Shown: positions 22,498 to 32,558 of the stretch, piece after piece
How the letters are laid out: the number at the start of each line of letters is the position of its first letter
How positions within the stretch are numbered: position 1 is the first letter of the stretch
Source of the DNA: Marsupella aquatica
Taxonomy: Eukaryota; Marchantiophyta
Direction: 5' to 3'
Assembly: GCA_973895155.1 (NCBI GenBank)
Contig: OZ316898.1
Location: forward strand, 2,728,001-2,792,000
DNA: 64,000 nt
Program-made: the position numbers and the translations under genes
Notes under the pieces: model-generated
The model's database searches: none
Seen by the model: only the letters and a program-made list of their open reading frames with translations
Told to the model about the DNA's origin: nothing

Positions 22498-23688
22498 ATG
22501 GCTTTCCCATCTCTTGAAGGACGGATAGAGGCCGCATGGCTGTTCATTGCGGAAATGACGTATGTGTATTACCTGGTCCTGAGGTTGAGAAGTGGTCTTC
22601 CCCGATTGCTTGCTCTGCTGCCGCTGCTTCCGCTGGGTTTTGTCGTAGCGTGGAGAGGCCCGACTGCCTTCGAGCGAATTGTGTATTGCAACCTTTTCCT
22701 GTGGATGCTCATGTTCAAGTTCGTGCTTCTGGCTTGGGGCAGGCGCTTCGCCGCCGACTCCAACGCTCTGTCCAGCTTCCCGAGATTCGTCTATGCCTGT
22801 CAGTCCGCCGCCCACCTTCCGCTTGATCCGCAATTCATCAAGACAGAGGACTTGAGGAAACGACATTTCGGGTCTGTCGTTGATTCATCGAGTGGTCTGA
22901 AGAAATCCGGATCTGGCAGCGACTCAGCTGGAGTTCAGGATGAGGATCCCATAGAGGTGGAGACCATAACAAGGAGTTCCAATCTAATGCAGGTGATTGT
23001 CAGCTCGCAGGCCTTGCACATTGTGATACTCCGATGCCTGTTTTACTACATCCTCACAACTTCCTTGCTGCGGATGGTCCTGACCTGGACGGATCTGGTG
23101 CCTGAATTCGTACTTGACATAATGCTCGGGTTCTTCACGTACTTCTCCCTCTCGCTGTTCTTGGAGGCGGCTGTCGTGCTCCCCGCTTCGATCGTCGGAC
23201 CGCAGCTACAGCCGCTGTTCGACATGCCAATCTTGGCGGACTCTCTAGGAGATTTCTGGGGCCGGAGATGGGACTTGCTGATGATGAATCTCCTGCGCGT
23301 GTCCGTGTACGAACCTATGCTCCGGATCCTTGGCCAGGGAACGAAACCATCAAATGTCGTCCGGGCGATCTCCACCGAGGCGACATTTTTAGTGTCTGGA
23401 CTCGTGCACGAGCTCGCTGTATTCTGCGCGAGCCGGAGCAGGCCATCGTGGGAGATGACGACCTTCTTCGTGCTGAATGGAGTTGGCACCATTGTGGAAA
23501 GGTTTATCAAAGCACGATATGGATTCCTGATGCCGAGATTGTTACGAAGGGCCAGTACTTTGATCTTCCTGTCCATCACGGCGCATTGGTTCTTCTTCCC
23601 TCCCCTCAAGCGAGATGGGCTGCTAGATGGAATGGCAGATCTGCGTGATTCAATCGATAGGATAGAAAACATGATTTTGCTGCAGTGA
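22498..23688 (+). CDS. Wax synthase-like MBOAT protein, copy 2 (RRWD variant)
   Basis: Second paralogue of the wax-synthase cluster, a single exon of 396 residues with its ATG at 22498. The hydrophobic layout matches copy 1, but the polar loop (about residues 110-160) is about 40 residues shorter. FPRF lies at 94-97, the core motif is DFWGRRWD at 252-259, RVSVYEP follows, and SGLVHE carries the presumed catalytic His304. The Asn that ends RRWN in copies 1 and 3 is Asp259 here; in the wider MBOAT superfamily an Asn in the equivalent motif is strongly conserved, so activity or substrate may differ. The GTE/LGTE block of the other copies reads VGPQLQP. The frame is intact with no sign of decay. 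It sits 1.8 kb downstream of copy 1 on the same strand. Confidence 0.88.
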   Translation: MAFPSLEGRIEAAWLFIAEMTYVYYLVLRLRSGLPRLLALLPLLPLGFVVAWRGPTAFERIVYCNLFLWMLMFKFVLLAWGRRFAADSNALSSFPRFVYACQSAAHLPLDPQFIKTEDLRKRHFGSVVDSSSGLKKSGSGSDSAGVQDEDPIEVETITRSSNLMQVIVSSQALHIVILRCLFYYILTTSLLRMVLTWTDLVPEFVLDIMLGFFTYFSLSLFLEAAVVLPASIVGPQLQPLFDMPILADSLGDFWGRRWDLLMMNLLRVSVYEPMLRILGQGTKPSNVVRAISTEATFLVSGLVHELAVFCASRSRPSWEMTTFFVLNGVGTIVERFIKARYGFLMPRLLRRASTLIFLSITAHWFFFPPLKRDGLLDGMADLRDSIDRIENMILLQ

Positions 23689-23744
23689 CAGTCCAATACA
23701 CATACATGTATATACATGGGCATTTCAAGAGATTAGGTTAGCCT

Positions 23745-23779
<35 letters not shown>
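23745..23779. repeat. (TA)n microsatellite
   Basis: An uninterrupted TA dinucleotide run of about 35 bases, 60 bases past the stop codon of wax synthase 2 and so possibly within its 3' UTR. Confidence 0.9.
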
Positions 23780-23782
<3 letters not shown>

Positions 23783-23841
23783 CCTTGCATTTGCGTATGA
23801 CCCTTCAATTTGCAGCCTTAAACCGTGCATATGCATATGGC

Positions 23842-24003
23842 CTTTCAATTGGCAGCCCTAAACCCATGTTCTGGGAGCTTATTACTTGAGGAAAAATTGT
23901 GCCACACGCAAATTAGGTTAATCTTGTATGTATATATACCCCTTCAATTTGCAGCCCTGAACCCACGTTCTGGCAGCTTATTACTTGAGAAGAAAAATGT
24001 GCC
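23842..24003. repeat. Direct duplication, about 98-bp offset
   Basis: A block of about 64 bases (ttcaattnggcagccctnaaccc..gcttattacttgag) at 23842-23905 recurs at 23939-24003, with a related part-copy just upstream near 23800. Confidence 0.7.
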
Positions 24004-24132
24004 AGAAATGCCTAATTTTCCAGCTTGACAGCTTCTGAAATAGAAACGCAAAGGCCAAGGTCCTTAAACTTTCGGGCCCTTGCAGTCCCCCTTGCAATCC
24101 CGAGCTTTTGAAAAGCAAAGACAAGACTATCC

Positions 24133-24410
24133 TGTGGTCCTGAGCTCAAGGCTTTTATCCCTGAAATTGAGTGAATTTTAAGTGGCAATTTTTTAGACTC
24201 CAGCTTCATATAACATAGCTCGTATGTGGTCCTGAGGTCTAGCTTTTATCCCTGATATTGAGGGAATTTTAATGGACAATGTTTTAGACTCTAGCTTCAT
24301 GCAACATAGCTCTTATGTGGTCCTGAGCTCAAGGCTTTTATCCCTGATATTGAGGAAGTTCTAAGGGACAAGTTTTTAGGGTCCAGCTTCATGCAACGTA
24401 GCTCTGTGTG
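24133..24410. repeat. Tandem array, about 91-bp period, 3 copies
   Basis: Units begin with tgtggtcctgag at about 24133, 24225 and 24316. Each contains ctttatccctga(t/a)attgag and ends with a cagcttcat..aacatagct block. Copies differ by several substitutions and one short deletion. No coding potential. Confidence 0.8.
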
Positions 24411-25964
24411 CATTTAGTGATTAAACAGCCAAGGTCCCCAAAGCAAAACCTGGTAGATCCAAGTTACCATAAATAGTATACTTGAATTTAGGATGTAGTC
24501 CCCTGAATACTAGAGCAATTTACTTTGTAAATGCACCGAACCAGTATGTGGGTCCAGCTCAAATGTTTCAGTTGGATTCCCTTGCCAAAATCCACTCCCT
24601 TGTGCATTTATTGTTTTGAACTTATGTGCAAAAAAAATGTATGGATTGTGTCTAAAGCACATCTAAAAGAGTGAGAAGATGTAACAAAAAAGAAGAAGAT
24701 GTGATTGAGCCACCAATTATATATAATTCTCAAATGTCCTTGGCTGTTTATTTTGAGTTTTTTTGTTAATCCTTGTTGTTAATTCTTTATTGGGTGCTTT
24801 ACTTGACGTCGTTGACCATAAGTTGTCATTCTAAATAACACTGACAGATGAAAATAGAGTTCTTTAAAACTTTTTCAGAAATGAGAAAAAGACTTGATGG
24901 GGCCCCTCCAGGGGAAAATAAAAACCCTGGAGAGGCCCCTTCGTTTCAAAAGGAGTTCCTGGCCCCCTCCCCCTGCCCTTGCACATCCCCTCCAACTCAG
25001 TCGCTCTAGCCCTGGTACCATGAAACCTGGTTCTCATTGGAAGCCTGTTTTTTTAATGTTCTTCTTTCTTGCTAAAGTGGCTAGTGACACCTGGTCAAAT
25101 GAAATAGAATATTCTAGGAATGTTCTTTATATAAAAAAAATTATTTAATAAGGACCATTAGATCTCCCTAGATTAATGGCAAATTGTCAGATTCTAGCAA
25201 ATGGTATCTATGCCTAGCTGGGAAAGTTTTAAAAAAAAACACGAACTAGCCAAAAATGGCTAATACCTTTTAAGTGGGGTTGAGGACTGGAATTTTGCAC
25301 AGTAGCTGATCAAAACAATGGGGGCAAGGAAGGGCAACTTTGAGAAGCCTCATTGTGGCATCACTACGGGTCACAATATTCGCCAGGAAAATTAACTCTG
25401 GGGGTTTTTGGTCTGAGATGGGTCACAACACCCGGCCCTTGGGTTAACATCAGTAGAGCCCCAACACATTTGTAGAGCAATTTTAGCATGGACAACAGTG
25501 CTGTTTCCCCGTCCCCTCCGCCCTACCTTTTTTTTACCTATCCACATACCCCATTTGCCAGACTCTGACCGGTCTCCTCAAATCTAGGGAGATCTAATGC
25601 TCATAAATCAAATCAATCTAAGAAAATTATGTAAGGAATATTTTCAGAATCTTTTACTTCACACCAAGTGAGATTAGTTTGCCACTATGGGACAAAAGGA
25701 AAACCCCCAAAAAAACAGGCTGGTAATGACACTAGGGCTACAAGGGCTACTAGGGCTACAAGGGCTACAGGGACTGGGGGGCAGGGAGTCCATTCCAAAC
25801 TAATGGGCCTCGTAAGGGGTTTCTTTTGCTGGAGGGGTCCCATCAAGTATTTTCCTCACCTCAACACACTAAAATGATGGAGCTAAAATAGGGATTGCCT
25901 TTCATTAAAAACAGGGGTACTTCTAACAACCTACCTTTTTCACTTTTCCACATTCAATCTATTA

Positions 25965-26705
25965 TCATCCATCAAATTAAAAAGATTGAATGCCAAACTG
26001 AGCCCTCTTATAAAATGATGCAGTGTGTCGTGTCTAAGTGAAATATGTATAAGTGCAAAGCGTCACTAAGTGCAGGCAGATCTTTGTGTTCCCAAAACAT
26101 TCCACCGATTTTATGAGTACTTGTAGTTTTTTTTTGCAAAATGACATAATTCAATATGCACCATCACTAGCCAACAAACACATATTAAGCGCAAAATCCA
26201 TGAATATCTGTTACTATGCAATTATCAATAGTTAATATAACCTTTTATTGATAAGTGCAAATCTTGATTAAATGAACACTACCCCAAAACTACAGCTAGG
26301 GGAGATTGTGCAGATATTATGCATAACTGCATGTTGATAGAGTTTGTGCTACGAGTATAATAAGGCAGTCCGACCATCTTCCCAGGACCTTGCTTCTATT
26401 ACACATTTGACTGTAAATAGATTTAAATATTAGATACTTCCTTACTGCAACCGGAGAAGGAACTTCAGTAAATACCCGACCATGCATGGAACTCAAATAG
26501 GTGGACGGTCACACAAGTAGGAGGACTAACCAGAATCATCAAATACTGAAAGAACCATGAATGGAACTCAAATAGGTTTTTTATCCATCAAACTCAGATA
26601 CTAGCTCCATGGGTTGAATGCCAAACTTAGCCCTCTTATAGATCGATGCAGTTTGTCGTGTCTAAGTGAAATGTGTACAAGTGCAAAGCATCACTGAGTA
26701 AGTAT
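25965..26705. repeat. Pair of direct repeats about 630 bp apart
   Basis: About 25965-26085 (ttgaatgccaaactgagccctcttata..gtgtctaagtgaaat) is closely matched at about 26580-26705. The intervening 500 bases are AT-rich and without a gene. The arrangement could be two ends of a small non-autonomous element or a simple duplication; neither target duplications nor coding sequence decide it. Confidence 0.6.
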
Positions 26706-27079
26706 TTTCATGCACTTATTGGATTCACAACTTCACTTGTGTAAAAATTGTAACGTGTACCAGAATGGTAATGTGAGAATGTTAACCCGTGTGGGATCTA
26801 TGTTAGTTGTCACTCGCAAACTGATAAAGAATTGAGTAATCCAGGTCAGAATTATAAGTTCTAGGATACTCTGAAGCTATATCCGACAGTGTAACTCACA
26901 TCGATTCAAGTCAGTTTCCTGAGCACTTCAAGTTGACTTGAAATCGAGATCCAGCGAATTAAAGTGTGTTACTTCAATTCGTCTAATTACTACTTCCAAA
27001 GTAACCTGGTTTGCCAGTTCGTGTCCGTGGATCAAGTCACATTTCTATTAATTTCACAACACCGCAATACCTTGACGTA
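26706..27079. other. Spacer before LRR remnant copy B
   Basis: I see no gene. The right part is the non-coding continuation of the minus-strand LRR remnant, beyond a donor-like GTATTG following its last LRR unit. Confidence 0.35.
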
Positions 27080-28215
27080 GGGTCTGAGCTCTAGAGTGTG
27101 CAAAGACGGCAGCTTCTGGATGGAGTTAGGAATTCTTTTCCAAAGTATACTCTCAATAATTGACGACCAAGAGCAAAGTCCTGGGTAATTTCTTAATCCA
27201 GACCCTCACATCCATGTTCAAATTAAATCGCATATCCTCTAGTATTAAAGGTTTGTCCATTGGCCGAAGGATTCTGGCAGACTTTGCAAATTACGCCAAC
27301 CCACATCTAGACTTTTCAATACCAATAGAACCCGAAATGATTCTGGCAGTAGCTTCAGCTCAGGACATTCTCAAACAGTCAACTCAGCTCAGCTTTTGAA
27401 CCCCCAAAAGAATCCAGTAGGGCATGCAACTTAGGAGACGAGATGCACGCCGAATAGTGTGTGAAGGATACAGGCAGGGCAAGGATAGAGAACACCAAGA
27501 TTTCACGTGTTTCACGGTCAATCTATTCCAAACAATTCAGTGTATTTTTAGACAACTATAAAATCGATATGATCTATTACTCCCAACAAATTTCCAAACG
27601 ATTCAGGCACGGAGTGCAATTAAAACAAGAACCAAACTCGGGATCTTCTATTGCCGACAGGTTTCCAAAGAATGAGGAAGCTTCTGCAATTCAGAATATC
27701 CTATAAACTGGACACGCCGACAGGTTTCAAATGATTAAGCAAGGGAATGCAATCAAACAAGAACCAAACTCGAGACGTTCTGATGCCGACCGATTTCCAA
27801 AAGATTCAGGTAGGGAGAGCAATTCAGTACCCTTGTAAACTCGAGATGCTCTAAGGCAGGCAGGTTTCCAAAAACTGAGGCACTTCTATATTTCATCGAC
27901 AAGTATGTTAAACAAGAGGGGTCACCAGTTTCACCACGAGAACCCTCGCGGTTTGAACGAACCTGCTAGCTCGTCCCCTGTCAAACATTTCTAGAGCTAC
28001 GATCTTAGAATTCGTGTAGTTTTAAGCCTGGTCTTGATGGCTAGCACAAAGCATAGTCGGTAGACTTTTCGAGCTACAGCAAATGATTTGAAGATGGAAT
28101 GAGCTTTACGTCTCTAAAACGTGAACCACCTTATGACCTCATGAATCCTCCGAAGTTTATCTCATTGGCCCCATGAAAGAAATTCCCGAACCAAAATATT
28201 TGCAAGGTGTTTACT
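27080..28215 (-). pseudogene. Decayed leucine-rich-repeat gene fragment (copy B), inverted relative to copy A
   Basis: On the minus strand this stretch aligns with 4440-5500 over most of its length. Examples are the block at 27460-27520 against about 5195-5240 and the block at 28090-28210 against about 4445-4560. LRR units of the form LLSLPESFGN (about 27775-27790) and IPNSIQKLPSLHTLEL (about 27090-27140) are readable, again broken by stops and frame changes. It lacks the 44-bp duplication of copy A and extends one LRR further at its 3' end. Only LRR sequence is seen; the rest of any receptor is absent. It is best described as a non-functional LRR remnant of resistance-gene type. Confidence 0.65.
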
Positions 28216-28409
28216 TTGACTATGACTCTGTATAATGGTAATCATGCGGTACTTTACAATATCTTTGCAACAGACTAACTAATACAAGTAAAGCAACAAT
28301 AAGTTACGAGTCTCCGATACCCTTCGGGCATCAACAGCACTAAATGATGTCGCTAGCCATAGGCAACACAAATGAAACACAAGCTCTCCCTTCAATGGAA
28401 CGATGCACG
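28216..28409. other. Short spacer
   Basis: No gene recognised. It is the probable 3' end of the adjacent minus-strand locus. Confidence 0.3.
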
Positions 28410-29010
28410 CTTGGTTGGCAAGTCTTCTGTTGCAAAAGATTTCGTACCCTTGAAGTCCGCGGCTTGAACAATCGCCGCATCTAGCACTTTCTTCATCCCT
28501 TCTTCGTTGAAGTGCGCATTTACAGCAGGCGTAAAGCACCTTGCTTAAATCGATCTCAATTGCGTAGCCACCATCCACCCCCGGAGATAATGGCATAGAG
28601 CATCGGGACTTGACTAACAACCTTCACAGCGTCTGTACCACGATCGGGGTGTCTGGTCACCATGGAGCGGGCACTCAATCCTGGAGCACCGAAGCTTGAT
28701 CAGACGCGGACGCTGAGGTTGTACAATCCTGATCGCTTGAATGTGAAGAGAAGATAGGTATTCCAACTAGCTTGAAAACGATGATATTTCGTTTGGTCCT
28801 GCAAGTATACTTTTGAGCAGGCTCGGAATCGGGACATTCAAGACCGTCATATACCGGCGAGGGGCCATCTTGAGAAGGGTGGAGGGGAAGCGGGATTCCA
28901 TCTTCTGTACGCCGAATGTCGCTCCCTCCTGGAGGGAACCACTTATCTCCAAGCACGGTGGCTGCACCAACGCACATAACAACGAGAAGCAAATACGCCA
29001 AACGGCCCAT
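28410..29010 (-). CDS. Putative secreted-protein gene, model uncertain
   Basis: The ATG at 29010 opens a frame with a convincing signal peptide (residues 1-21, hydrophobic LLLVVMCVG core), followed by GDKWFPPGG and a Pro-rich stretch. Downstream the locus is open in more than one frame. The first frame stops at about 28675. A second frame between about 28800 and 28560, with one internal TGA, reads like protein (LSARSMVTRHPDRGTDAVK). A third, about 28540-28410, gives HFNEEGMKKVLDAAIVQAAD before a TGA. Small exons with short introns would explain this, for example an acceptor TATACTTGCAG near 28805, but I cannot place the junctions confidently. No family is recognised. Alternatives are a pseudogene or a frame-shifted single exon. 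Confidence 0.35.
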
Positions 29011-32000
29011 GCTGACAGCTCCCCACGATTTCAGGCTTGTCCTCCTCTCGGAATTGTCTAATGTGCACTTCGCACCGACCTGATGATGCTGATGCTCTCG
29101 AGCTGAGTGTTACCTGAGAAACTTGCCTCAATTCTGCCACAATGTTTTACAAGTCAAGAGTACTACTCCGGGATTCCGATGTCTCCCAAGCCTTGCTCTC
29201 GTGCCAGGGGAGAGTGACCGAAACAGAAATTCTTAGATCCACTGCCACACAAGGAGAGAAAGAGATCCAGCGGAAAGAAGAGATCCAGCGAAGAGCGTCT
29301 TCCGAGAGAGGAAATGTCACCAAGTTTTCACAGGGAACTTCACTGCAAACCGAAGAACACTAGTTCATTCACATGATCAAGCATTAATCACAAGGAATGG
29401 GCCGACCCCAAGATGGGCTTTCAACGACACCAGCCAGGACTACAGCAGAATCATCTCAGTACTAGTTATTTGGCAGCGTACAGGAGGAGGACGTCAAAGG
29501 AACCTTATCGATCGCTCCGCAACGTCACCACTCGCTGGGCACGCTGAACATTTTGTCACGAACGGCTCCGCTTTCCCACCACGTGAACGTCCCAACAGTT
29601 AATCTGTTTGCACTTTTGCGTCAACCGACTAGCAACTCTACCAGCCATCCGTTCTCAAATATAGATCAGGAGTTGAGCAGGTACGATTCACTGAAGATGT
29701 ATTATTTGAGAAGTTGTCCGGAGCTGTTAGCGTTGATTGGTACATTGTCCACGGCAAAAAGCACAAGATCTACTTATTACCATTCCCACTGATTACCCGT
29801 CCCACGTGAAGGAGTACATCGATTGAAAGTTCTGATCCGAGTCTAGACTAGGTAGGATAGAGCAACAAGTGATGCTCGTGTTGAATCCCAGTAGGTTCGA
29901 GTAAGATTCCAGCACTATTCCCGATGCACAGCTGGATAAAGGGTTCCACTGTACACATTTACCTAATATAGACTCACCTACAACAGGTTGAGCTTGAGCT
30001 TTCATCTTGGTCCAGGTACCCTACCGTTCGCTTCCCATCTGGATCTGGAGGGTCTTCACATTTGATAGTCTAAAGTGACCTCTAGTATGTACTGTTAAGG
30101 TGGTTAAGGTCAAATGTGCAAAACCCAGAAGGCTTTTTTTCCGTGAAAAGTGTCCGCAAAGAAGCTCCGTGCTTCTGTGGAACACTAAAAAGTTGTTCAA
30201 GGCTAAGAAAAAGCTCTGTCAGACTTGGTCATGGATGCGCTTTTAAGTAAATTAAAGTCCTTGTGGATAGAGGTGTGACCAATAAACATTGACCATGGAC
30301 TAAAATACGATCACGCGTGATTCGAAGCCATCCATTTCCTGACGAATGCTTAGTGCAAAGAAATTGACATTACTTATCCACGAATTGGTCGACCTCCAAT
30401 AGAAAACACTAGACAATAGATGGGTACGACCTTCGCTGGGAGAGATTGAAGATCCATGGTGTTCCTTTCATCGTGATATCTTTTTGCTGCTGTCAGGGTT
30501 GTGGAGAAAAAACGCCCGATGACTTCCAATTGGGACAAGCAACGTCACCATTTGGCCCACTTGCAAGCTGCAATTGAGTGTGCCACAGGGCACCTCTCTG
30601 AACCAAACCATTCTGGGATAATAATCAATGGACGTCACTCATTTTGGCAGTACGCTGAACGCTCAGTCCTCGTGCAAATACTGGCGCCATCGTATCGCCC
30701 AGGTGGGTCATGCAGATGATTCATTTGTTTCCTCCGTGATCTTTCGTAATGCGAACAAATTTCACATTGCTACAGTCGTCGAGGCTTTCGCCGAGTCCGA
30801 TCTCTCGTTTAGTCCCCTGTGATTACCAAAGTATGCTGCCCTGACAGGGCTATCTAGTCAACGTGTTGTGAATTGTACATTCATCAAGTTTATTTGTCGC
30901 TCCTCTAGTTTGAGCAGTGCTCAACATTCTTCTCGTACAGCTCGTCCCCCCTGCAACTACTTTCGGTGTGGACTTCTCTCCGCATAGCATGCTGCTGTCA
31001 ACAATTAGCTCTCGTTCTCGTCACATCATACTCTTCGAGCTTTGATAGACATCTGCCGGGTCCTCAAACTACAGTATTGGCCTTTCTTGACATACTTTTG
31101 ACGACCTAACGATGCAATTAATGCCCAATGTCACCTCCCATCCAAGCTTTAGCTGAGATCATCGAGATGGAAATCATTACTCGAGCAATCGAACCGCGTA
31201 TTGTTGCTAAATCATGAAAAACGGTCGACCCATATCCCATGAATCTAACCGAAATGGTGCGAACGAGTTTCCACCCATCACCCTGCTTTCAATCGGATGA
31301 ATGCAGAGTCTCATTCTAGGCAGTCTACCGGGATTTCTTTGGACTAATTTTATCTTCACATATTATGGGCAAACAGAACAGTAGGCGGCAGCCCAATATG
31401 TGGGCGGGCCGTGACGGAAAACTTATTACTGACATAACGTAGGACAGGGATACCTTCCTCGATTCTGTCCATTCTGTAGCTCTAGAGTCGTGTCCGGTCC
31501 TCAACCCTTGTTCATTCCACACTCCACTCGAGGTTCTATTTTATTGTTTTTGGTGTTGAATTGAGAATCTGATGCAATTCGGACGGCGCAAGTTCAGCCG
31601 CTGTGAGACGAGTCTATGGTCTTCTGCGCTCAAATGTAGCCCAGAAGTCAAACATATACCGAATGAAAGGTGGTTGGGATCCCACATGTCGAACACAGCG
31701 CGAGAGCCGAAGGGGGAACACGCAAACAGTTTGCCGACTCTGATTCTGCAGGAGAGTCGACCTGACGCATCTGGTGGGATCCAGCCAGTCCCTCCTGCAC
31801 GGCCATTATCGTTGTCTAGGCCTGTATACAATTATTCGTGACATACGAGGACCCGTGCCTGCCAATGCTTCCTTTTCACATAATAACTAAAATCATTGAT
31901 TAATATTTATGCTCCGCACATTCTGTGAGCCGCTGCTTAACACTCCGTCACTCCCGCGCTCAAGGTGCTCCAGAATTACCTGCGATGAGGAGTCCCCGCT

Positions 32001-32558
32001 CGCTTGCCGTTTTAAAGGACAAGTCTTGCATACAATTCAGAGAAAAGGTCTGCACATACGATCGTCGTTCGTTTGGAGCAAAGCGTGTGATTCTTGTGTT
32101 GTGGCAGATTGAGCTCGTGAAATCTACCACTGAGGTGGTGTCCAGTTTGATTGGTGATGTTGGAGTGTGACTTGGAAAGAAACGCTGGGCTACTAGGATG
32201 GTTTTCTATTTGAAGGCTCAGCTGATTCGTTATGTTTGACCTACAGTAATGGAAGCTGATTTCTTTCCCAGCCTTAGCTGCTGGAGGTGATGGTCACCTT
32301 AGTGGAAAACAGATTCGTTCTGCGATCTCAGCGGTTCCAATGATCTGGAAATGTGATTCGCTTTTAAGGCCCGCACAGACCATCACGGTGATTTCTTTTT
32401 TAACTTTTGACGGAGACTTTAAACTCCATCCACTCGCAGGAGAGTGTTCTCCATCCTTGCATAGCGAACGTCAATCGTGCGTAAGCTCCCTAGATTTCTA
32501 GTGATCGCGGATAGACGGAAGAGAGTAAAACTTGCCGGCACGGAGAAACCCCGTTGCA
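29011..32558. other. Spacer upstream of wax synthase 3
   Basis: Several short open frames occur (about 29142-29363, 30501-30822 and 31541-31841), but none has an identifiable domain or splice pattern. Base composition is more balanced than in the spacers at 15-19 kb, and few repeats are visible, so undetected exons are possible. No clear promoter motif was found directly upstream of copy 3. Confidence 0.35.

Larger units (their letters stand above)
23689..25964. other. Repeat-rich spacer after wax synthase 2
   Basis: No gene. It holds a (TA)n microsatellite, a 98-bp direct duplication and a 91-bp tandem array (listed separately), then AT-rich sequence. About 24425-24475 (ccccaaagcaaaacctg) is related to about 48538-48590. 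About 25725-25775 has a short agggctac repeat. Confidence 0.4.

Noticed and set aside
31541-31841. Frames of about 90 residues on both strands upstream of wax synthase 3
   Set aside because: They overlap on opposite strands with no motif, no splice support and no clear start context.
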